From NCBI RefSeq assembly GCF_023276435.1, contig NZ_JALLPO010000005.1, positions 62,001 to 126,000 on the forward strand: a DNA stretch of 64,000 bases, written 5' to 3'. The notes below the pieces were generated by a model. That model was not told the origin of the DNA, ran no database searches, and was given only the letters and a program-made list of their open reading frames with translations. Of the stretch, positions 58,836 through 64,000 are shown one piece after another (within the stretch, counting starts at the first letter, position 1; the number at the start of each line of letters is the position of its first letter). Origin of the DNA: Sphaerisporangium perillae (GTDB lineage Bacteria; Actinomycetota; Actinomycetes; Streptosporangiales; Streptosporangiaceae). Both the position numbers and the translations under genes were made by a program.

Positions 58836-60599
58836 TCAGGTGTTGTCGCCGCTCGATTGTTCGGTCGGCGTGTCGGTGCTCGACGGCTCCGGTGAAGGTT
58901 GCGGGTCGGGCGGCGGATCGGAGGCCGGAGGCGGGTCCTGCGCCTCCCATGTGATCTGGCAGGTAGTGCCGCCGGACGCGGAACGCAAGGTCACGGTGCC
59001 CTGACCTGCCTGCTCGGGAGCGGAGACGACGACCGAGATCCGTTGCTTGACCCCGGCCTTCAGAGCGCCCTGTGCGGGCGAGACGCTGAGCGCGCCCGTG
59101 ACGGTGGCCGTCCAGGACACACTCCCGTTCCTTGCTGAGACAAGGATCTCACCCGCGTCGTCCCCGCCGAACGCTCCCGGGCACGAGACCACGAGCTTGG
59201 CCACCGGGGCGGGCGGTCGGCGTGTCGGGGTCGGGGGCGCGGACGTGCGCGGTGCGGCCGCCGGGGCGGCGGACGCGCTCTGGGACGGTGACGGCGAGGG
59301 CGTCGCCTTGGAGGTGGGCGTGGGCTCGGAGGAGGTCGCCGCGTCGGTGGGTTCGGGGCCGTAACTGATCTGCAGTTCGCCGGGCGTGCGGCTGGGGAAG
59401 CGCAGGGTCTGGGTCGCGCCGTCGGGGTTGGAGGCGTTCTGTCCGGTCGCGACGACCATCGCCCCGGTCGCCACCAGCACGCAGGCGATGGTGGCGAAGA
59501 TCGGGGTCGTCCTGCGGGACGCCTTGCGCGCTCCCGCGGCCCCCCGCCTGCGCGGGGTGCCGCGTCCAGTCCTCGGCGCCCTCCCGCCCGGTTCGTACCC
59601 CGCGCCCGTCCCATGCCGGGGCGCCTCCGTGTGCGCGATGGCCATACCGTGGCGGGGCGTCTCCAAGTGCGCCACGCCGGTGCCGTAGGAGGGCGTGTCC
59701 ACGGGCTCCAGGGCCGGGCGGCGCCCGTCCCGGCGCTCCGCTTTGGCACGGCGCTCGGCGCCCACCGGCGGGAAGCCGTTCTTGTCGAACCCGTCCGCCG
59801 CCGCCATGACGGCGGCCCGCGCCGGGTCGTGCTCAGGCCGGGCGCAGGTCTCGGCGACCCGCCGCCGCAGCGACAGGGGCGGGAAGGCCACCGGGACGGC
59901 GTCCAGGAGGCGATCGGCGGACACCCGGCGGTGCCGTCCCTCGGTGCACTCCTTGCATCCGATGATGTGCCGGGTGATGCGCCGCCTCAGCTGCTGCGGG
60001 AGCGGCCCCTCGATGGAGTCGAGCAAGGCGGACAGATCGGGACAGTGCGCCCGGCCGGTCCTGGCGAGGATCACGGCGGCGGCGGCGTTCTCCACGTGGT
60101 CGCGGGCGCGGGTGAGGCGGCTGCCGGCCTGCCGGGAGGTCAGGCCGAGCGCGGCCCCGATCTCGGAGGTGCTCAGCTCGTGCCGGACGGCCAGGACGAG
60201 CACGTCCCGCTCCTTGGTCCCGAGTTCGGCGAGGGACTCCCGCACGATCGCCGCGAGCTCGGGATCCTCCTCGTCCCCGTCCATGAACGCCTCGGTCACG
60301 GCGCCGTGCGCCGGCGTCCGCCCGCGACGGGCGCTGCAGTGGTAGCGCGTCAGCGCGTACAGCCATGCGCGCAGGCGCGAACTCTCCCGCAGCACGCCGA
60401 TGCGGCCGTGGGCGGTGACGATCGCGTCGTGCACGGCGTCCGCCGCGGCGTCGGTCTCCTGAAGGAGCGAATGGGCATAGTCGTTCAGTCGGTCGGCATA
60501 GGCGTCATAGAGGCCGTCCGCCGCGCGGTCGTCCGCTCGGCGCAAGGCCTCTACCAGTCGTTGATCGTCGGCACGGCCGACGCTCGGCCATCCGGGCAC
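58836..60599 (-). CDS. ECF-like sigma factor fused to a zinc motif, membrane helix and outer Ig-like domain
   Basis: A 587-residue one-chain device. Residues 10-90 are sigma region 2 (DGLYDAYADRLNDYAHSLLQ, SRLRAWLYALTRYHC). Residues 125-170 are sigma region 4 (LGTKERDVLVLAVRHELSTS, EIGAALGLTSRQAGSRLTRA). Then comes an H-x3-C-x2-C zinc motif (H211, C215, C218), the mark of ZAS anti-sigma factors, a linker with SPRHG-like repeats, a membrane helix near 364-383 and an outer Pro/Thr stalk with a BACON-like beta domain (VSCPGAFGGDDAGEILVSAR to TCQITWEA). The sigma part must be freed or turned in place to act. GTG start at 60599 with GGGGAGGAAG upstream. Confidence 0.85.
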   Translation of the reverse strand: MPGWPSVGRADDQRLVEALRRADDRAADGLYDAYADRLNDYAHSLLQETDAAADAVHDAIVTAHGRIGVLRESSRLRAWLYALTRYHCSARRGRTPAHGAVTEAFMDGDEEDPELAAIVRESLAELGTKERDVLVLAVRHELSTSEIGAALGLTSRQAGSRLTRARDHVENAAAAVILARTGRAHCPDLSALLDSIEGPLPQQLRRRITRHIIGCKECTEGRHRRVSADRLLDAVPVAFPPLSLRRRVAETCARPEHDPARAAVMAAADGFDKNGFPPVGAERRAKAERRDGRRPALEPVDTPSYGTGVAHLETPRHGMAIAHTEAPRHGTGAGYEPGGRAPRTGRGTPRRRGAAGARKASRRTTPIFATIACVLVATGAMVVATGQNASNPDGATQTLRFPSRTPGELQISYGPEPTDAATSSEPTPTSKATPSPSPSQSASAAPAAAPRTSAPPTPTRRPPAPVAKLVVSCPGAFGGDDAGEILVSARNGSVSWTATVTGALSVSPAQGALKAGVKQRISVVVSAPEQAGQGTVTLRSASGGTTCQITWEAQDPPPASDPPPDPQPSPEPSSTDTPTEQSSGDNT

Positions 60600-60687
60600 G
60601 AATCTTCCTCCCCGCGGGACGGGTACCTGGCTTCTGGTCGCGCATGTTCGCGAGAATTTCCCCTGCCCGCGCCAGGCCCCACACGCG

Positions 60688-60717
60688 TAGGACGCTCGTT
60701 TCCCCCACGCGGTTCAC
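60688..60717 (-). promoter_or_regulatory. ECF-type promoter of the fused sigma gene
   Basis: On the minus strand GTGAACC (60717-60711) and CGTCCTA (60694-60688) are spaced by 16 bp between GAACC and CGTC. This is the form of ECF-sigma promoters, about 90 nt before the sigma gene start. It points to autoregulation, which is inferred. Confidence 0.5.
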
Positions 60718-60882
60718 CCGGAAATGTTTGATAATCACACGGTATGACCTGGGAAAACAGGGGTGAATGGGGCTGCTGACACAGGTGTGGTTCGACGGTA
60801 GAACTGTGGCGCGCGACGGTCGCGCCGGTAGGCGTCCCCGGTGACGGTCCGCGATCTTCCCTAGGGCTCGATAAATGAGAAA

Positions 60883-60920
60883 CGCCCGATCCCGGGCCCT
60901 TGAGGGGCCGGGATCGGGCG
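60883..60920 (-). terminator. Terminator after the VWA gene
   Basis: CGCCCGATCCCGG (60883-60895) and CCGGGATCGGGCG (60908-60920) make a perfect 13-bp stem with a 12-nt loop, 16 bp beyond the stop of the minus-strand VWA gene. Confidence 0.8.
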
Positions 60921-60935
60921 CGCGGCGCGCGGCTG

Positions 60936-62741
60936 CTACTGCTGTTGCGTGCTGCCATTGCAGTTCGGTGCGCAGAGTCGGCGGGAGATGCCCTCCAGGA
61001 AGACCTTGCGGATCTCCAGGGCGTTGTTCGGGAAGAAGGCCTGACCCTGCGTGGCCTTGGCGATCGACTGCATCTGGCGCCGCCCGGCCGCGTCGTCCGC
61101 GCCGAGGGCGACGATGATGATGCTGATCGGCTGGGTCTCGTCGAACTCCTCGCGGAGCTTCTTGAGTATCGCCGAGTTGCTGATGCCGCCGTCGGGGTCG
61201 TCGTTGCCGACTCCGTCGGTGAAGACCAGGATAGTGTTGATCTTGTCGGCCTCGTACTCCGCCTTCATCTTGTCGTAGGCGGCGGCCAGCGTGTCGTTGA
61301 GGCCGGTGTCCCCGGTGGGCTTGGCCCTGATCTGCTGGAGGGACTGGGAGATGACCTCCCGGCGGGTGGCGCCGTTGAGCTTGCCCCCGATGGGCCCCAC
61401 GGGCACGGCCTCGCGGTAGTCGACGCCCTTGCCGTTCAGGTTGGTGGTGAAGATCCAGGTGCCGATCTCGGTCTTGTCCGGGAAGAGCTTCAGGCCCTCG
61501 ATGGCGGTCTGCGCGATCAGGCGCATGCGGTCACCCGGGGCGCCGACGGCCGGCAGCGCCATGGTGCCCGAGATGTCCAACAGGGCCAGGAGCCGGCCGC
61601 CCAGCTTGAGCCGGGACCAGGCCTGCGAGAGCTTGACCACCGTCGCGTCGTCCGGGATCTTGATGGCGCGCGGCGTCGCGGGGTTCAGGCCGTTGGCCTG
61701 GCTGATCCCGCTCCCGGCCTTGCCGTCCGGGGTGCGGAAGCCGTGCTCCCGGATCGTCTTCTTGGCCTCGGGACCGGAGAGCGCGGCGGTGAAGTTCTTC
61801 GCGGCGTCCCTGGTGGCCTGGTCCTGGGCGGTCACGACGACGGGGTAGTCGAGGCTGATCGTCCCCTCGGCCGGATACATGGCCACGACCTCGCCGGGCT
61901 TGCTCTTGGCGTTGTACGCCCAGACTCCCTGCTCGGACGCGATGCCGATCGGGGCGCGGGAGGACTGCTTGGCCATGCTGGCGAACATGTTGGCGGGGGT
62001 GTTCACCGCGCTCTCCGAGAGCTGCCTCAGCACACCCACGAGCTGGTCGTCCCCGGCGCCCGACGCCTTGAGCACGCCGGCCCCGGCGAGCAGGGCGCTC
62101 AGCCCGGCCGCGTTGAGCGTGGGGTCGAGGGGCAGCACGCGGATCTTGCGTCCCAGGCCGTCCGGCGTGGCGGCGTTCGCGGCCGACATCAGGCCGCTCC
62201 AGCTCGGCTCGCCGAAGGCGCTCTGCAGCTTCTCGACCACCGGCTTCGGCGCCGCCAGCACCACGGGGGAGCGGGCGATCGAACCGGCCGGCACGGGGAC
62301 TCCCGCTCCCTTGGGGCTGGAGCGGAGCTTTGCGACCCACAGGCTGGAGTCGGGGATCCAGACATCGCCGTCGAACTTGCCGGTGGTCGCGCCGGACCCG
62401 GCGATGGCGTTGCTGACGCCGGCCGAGTCGCTGTCGCTGACCGTGACCGCGACGCACTTGCCGTTCACCGAGGCCGCCGTCTTGTTGTAGTCGGCGGCGA
62501 TCTTGGCGATGGCGGGTTCGATGTCAGGAGAGGCGACGACCTGGAGCGCGACCTTGTCGTCACCGCAGCTCTTGTCGCGACTCATGATCACATAGGCGGC
62601 GACGCCGAGCAGCACGGCGAGTGCCACGGCGCCCGCCAGGGGCACCAGCACCTTGCCCCGGCCCGCGCGACGGCGGCTCGAGGGCTCGCGATAAGGGTTG
62701 TAGCCGCCCTCAAGCTCGTCTGTGCGGTGGCGTCCGCCCAC
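60936..62741 (-). CDS. Membrane-anchored solute-binding-protein/von Willebrand A fusion
   Basis: A 601-residue protein with a cytoplasmic N-terminus, one membrane helix (VLVPLAGAVALAVLLGVAAY) and two outer domains. The first (VALQVVASPDIEPAIAKIAA to about residue 370) has the layout of an ABC-type extracellular solute-binding protein. The second is a von Willebrand A domain with an intact metal site: D389-I-S-G-T393, a Thr in TGDTGLNDTL and D in VFTDGVG. It ends in a short Cys pair (RRLCAPNCNGS). No permease or ATPase is adjacent, so transport is unlikely; adhesion or sensing is more probable. Start GTG at 62741. Confidence 0.85.
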   Translation of the reverse strand: MGGRHRTDELEGGYNPYREPSSRRRAGRGKVLVPLAGAVALAVLLGVAAYVIMSRDKSCGDDKVALQVVASPDIEPAIAKIAADYNKTAASVNGKCVAVTVSDSDSAGVSNAIAGSGATTGKFDGDVWIPDSSLWVAKLRSSPKGAGVPVPAGSIARSPVVLAAPKPVVEKLQSAFGEPSWSGLMSAANAATPDGLGRKIRVLPLDPTLNAAGLSALLAGAGVLKASGAGDDQLVGVLRQLSESAVNTPANMFASMAKQSSRAPIGIASEQGVWAYNAKSKPGEVVAMYPAEGTISLDYPVVVTAQDQATRDAAKNFTAALSGPEAKKTIREHGFRTPDGKAGSGISQANGLNPATPRAIKIPDDATVVKLSQAWSRLKLGGRLLALLDISGTMALPAVGAPGDRMRLIAQTAIEGLKLFPDKTEIGTWIFTTNLNGKGVDYREAVPVGPIGGKLNGATRREVISQSLQQIRAKPTGDTGLNDTLAAAYDKMKAEYEADKINTILVFTDGVGNDDPDGGISNSAILKKLREEFDETQPISIIIVALGADDAAGRRQMQSIAKATQGQAFFPNNALEIRKVFLEGISRRLCAPNCNGSTQQQ

Positions 62742-62918
62742 GGTGTCCTCTTAGGGTGTCGATCTTCTCCGAACGTGGCGCGCTTAGCAGCGACCATATA
62801 AGGAGATCCGGGGTAATGCTTACGGAACCATAGCGTCAAGGACAATTGCAGCAAAACCGATCTTTTCCTGCGACGATTACGTAGCGTGTCGGCGATTCGC
62901 TGTTTCCGCTACATATTC

Positions 62919-62956
62919 GCGATACATCTTGACGGGTGCAGAACGCGATGTATCGT
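62919..62956 (+). promoter_or_regulatory. Promoter with overlapping inverted repeats
   Basis: TTGACG (62929-62934) and TATCGT (62951-62956) form a promoter with a 16-bp spacer, pointing right. CGATACATC (62920-62928) and GATGTATCG (62947-62955) are perfect inverted 9-bp arms that flank the -35 and cover the -10. A repressor bound here would shut it off. The ATGTATCG-type half-site is reminiscent of PadR operators (inference). Confidence 0.6.
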
Positions 62957-63030
62957 GACCCCATATATGCCGATATTTCGTGCCCAGTAGGCGCGAACAC
63001 CGTACGCGGCCGGGGGCGGCCGAGCAGGGG

Positions 63031-63747
63031 GTGACGCTCGTGTCGGCGGTCATCGAAGCGCCGGACAGCCTGCCCACAGAACACGCCGAACCCGCACACA
63101 ACCCACCCGGCAACACCGAAACGACCCAGAACACGGCGCGCGGTGACGGGGAAGACGCTCTGCGTCTGGAGTGGGCCGAGGTAGGGGACGTCTTGGGAGT
63201 CGCGCGCGGCGAGGTGGCGGGTGCTGTTTCGCGGAGACGGCCCGATCTGCTGCTCATCGAGGCGGCCGGACCCGCCTGTCCCGATGAGGTGCGGCGTGCG
63301 CTCAGGGAGTCGGGGTGCGTGCGTGAGGTGGCCATCGCCGGGCGGTTCTGCCAGGCGATGGCGGACTCCGGAACCGCGCCCCTGGTGGTCGGCGCGCTGC
63401 GCGATCAGGGACTCGAACTCGCCGTGGTGATCGTTCAATGGCGGCAGGAGTGGCCGTGCCACGCCTTGCCGCCCTCGCGCACCGCCACCGCCGCCAGCGC
63501 GAGCGCCACGGCGGGGTCCAGCCACCAGCAGCCGAGGGACGTCGCGGTCAGCCCCGCGAGCACTCCCGCGGCCATCAGGGCGCACAGCACGTTCTGGGTG
63601 CCCTCGCCGGTAGTGGCGGCCGAGCCCAGGCGCGCACCCAGCCGGCGCTTGGCGAGCCCGAGCAGGGGCATGCTGACCAGGCTGATCGTGGTCACCGCTA
63701 TGCCCAGCGCCGTGGGAACGGATCGCTCGCCCGCCCGCAGGTCGTAA
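63031..63747 (+). CDS. Unrecognised gene; C-terminal part antisense to a transporter gene
   Basis: An open frame of 238 codons from the GTG at 63031 (a GTG at 62980 is also possible). The first 135 residues look real: high third-position GC and a plausible folded core (LRLEWAEVGDVLGVARGEVA, DLLLIEAAGPACPDEVRRAL, EVAIAGRFCQAMADSGTAPL, VVGALRDQGLELAVVIVQW). From about 63435 the frame is the reverse complement of a cation-efflux-like gene and becomes Ser/Ala/Thr-rich, as antisense frames do. The gene was probably shortened, its original stop lost. A well-formed promoter lies upstream. Function unknown. Confidence 0.4.
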   Translation: MTLVSAVIEAPDSLPTEHAEPAHNPPGNTETTQNTARGDGEDALRLEWAEVGDVLGVARGEVAGAVSRRRPDLLLIEAAGPACPDEVRRALRESGCVREVAIAGRFCQAMADSGTAPLVVGALRDQGLELAVVIVQWRQEWPCHALPPSRTATAASASATAGSSHQQPRDVAVSPASTPAAIRAHSTFWVPSPVVAAEPRRAPSRRLASPSRGMLTRLIVVTAMPSAVGTDRSPARRS

Positions 63748-64000
63748 GCCACATGGGCCACCAGATAAGGCGCGAGCAACCAGAAGCTGACCGCCACCGC
63801 CCTCTGCGCGCGACGCTCGGCGGTGGGCGAGTGGAGCCGGTGCCCGGTGAAGCGCCAGATCACGATCAGGCTCGCCAGTGCCTCGACGAGGGATGACCAG
63901 CCCCAGCCGATCAGTGCCACCGAGTGCGCCGACAGACCCGCCGCCAGGCCCAGCGAGCTCTCGGCGCCGAGCCAGACCAGCGTGGCGATCGACAGGCTCC
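63435..64000 (-). CDS. Cation-efflux-like transporter (5' end outside the window)
   Basis: The visible 188 codons form the C-terminal part of a membrane protein of the cation diffusion facilitator-like family. It has about five helices (SLSIATLVWLGAESSLGLAA; VALIGWGWSSLVEALASLIV, the latter with the W-x-S-L-V-E-A pattern; VSFWLLAPYLVAHVAYDLRA) and ends in TSLGCWWLDPAVALALAAVA followed by REGGKAWHGHSCRH. The start is beyond the right edge. The metal cannot be told. The unrecognised gene on the other strand overlaps its 3' half. Confidence 0.75.
   Translation of the reverse strand, partial: SLSIATLVWLGAESSLGLAAGLSAHSVALIGWGWSSLVEALASLIVIWRFTGHRLHSPTAERRAQRAVAVSFWLLAPYLVAHVAYDLRAGERSVPTALGIAVTTISLVSMPLLGLAKRRLGARLGSAATTGEGTQNVLCALMAAGVLAGLTATSLGCWWLDPAVALALAAVAVREGGKAWHGHSCRH

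Noticed and set aside
58678-58950. Short minus frame between the glycan operon and the sigma gene
   Set aside because: It overlaps the 3' end of the sigma fusion gene in another frame and shows no features; the gap looks like a control region.

Overview
The window is high-GC DNA (roughly 70 percent, with strong G/C at third codon positions). Its gene content is that of a filamentous actinobacterium: orn next to tRNA-His, DUF2510, DUF4032, roadblock proteins, LLM flavin oxidoreductases, several Ser/Thr kinases, a DasR-type palindrome and an NgcE-like sugar-binding lipoprotein. Streptosporangiales (Nonomuraea/Streptosporangium type) is my best guess, from general resemblance only. The DNA looks chromosomal. 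There is no phage, plasmid replication module, CRISPR array or intact insertion sequence, only a fragment of an ISAs1-type transposase.

Layout. 1-2.1 kb: end of a [NiFe]-hydrogenase maturation operon (hypD partial, hypE). 2.3-8.5 kb: small hypothetical genes, a membrane Ser/Thr kinase with a WD40-like sensor, a GNAT acetyltransferase and a kinase-fold phosphotransferase. 8.5-9.2 kb: a decayed strip holding the C-terminal ends of a MerR/SDR pair. 9.2-14.4 kb: a secreted GxGYxYP protein behind a LacI-type palindrome, then an LLM oxidoreductase, an alpha/beta hydrolase and an aldo/keto reductase. 14.6-16.7 kb: a four-gene operon of three roadblock proteins and a DUF4388-like protein, followed upstream by the transposase remnant. 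17-19 kb: DUF523 and DUF4032. 19.2-22.7 kb: an ngcEFG-type ABC importer (N-acetylglucosamine/chitobiose) with a well-formed promoter, a palindrome over its start point and a DasR-like palindrome further up. 22.9-37 kb: mostly single metabolic, secreted or membrane genes, including an M6 protease, an AhpD-like protein, a pterin dehydratase, a thioesterase, a class II aldolase, a spermidine-synthase-like protein, a penicillin-binding protein, a hemolysin III protein that appears to lack its first membrane helix, an M20 peptidase, HdeD, lysine 6-aminotransferase and a stand-alone LuxR HTH.

37.2-42.5 kb: tRNA-His, oligoribonuclease and a surface-signalling set (Ser/Thr kinase, directly abutting pseudokinase with an outer domain, DUF2510 membrane protein). 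42.6-44.8 kb: a divergent pair of flavin/PLP-oxidase-like protein and MocR/PdxR regulator. 44.8-58.6 kb: a surface-glycan locus. Seven tightly packed minus-strand genes encode a small membrane protein, a BioF2/FemAB-like acyltransferase, two GT2 glycosyltransferases, a NodB deacetylase, a flippase and a 1104-residue GT-C-like membrane protein. Nearby are a GH-A glycosidase, an amidase-like protein, a second acyltransferase and a DegT-type aminotransferase. The content suggests an N-acylated amino-sugar polymer, but its chemistry cannot be read from sequence.

58.8-64 kb: an ECF-like sigma factor fused to a zinc-binding anti-sigma motif, a membrane helix and an outer Ig-like domain; a protein joining an extracellular solute-binding domain to a von Willebrand A domain; an unrecognised gene behind a strongly palindromic promoter; and the end of a cation-efflux-like gene running off the right edge.
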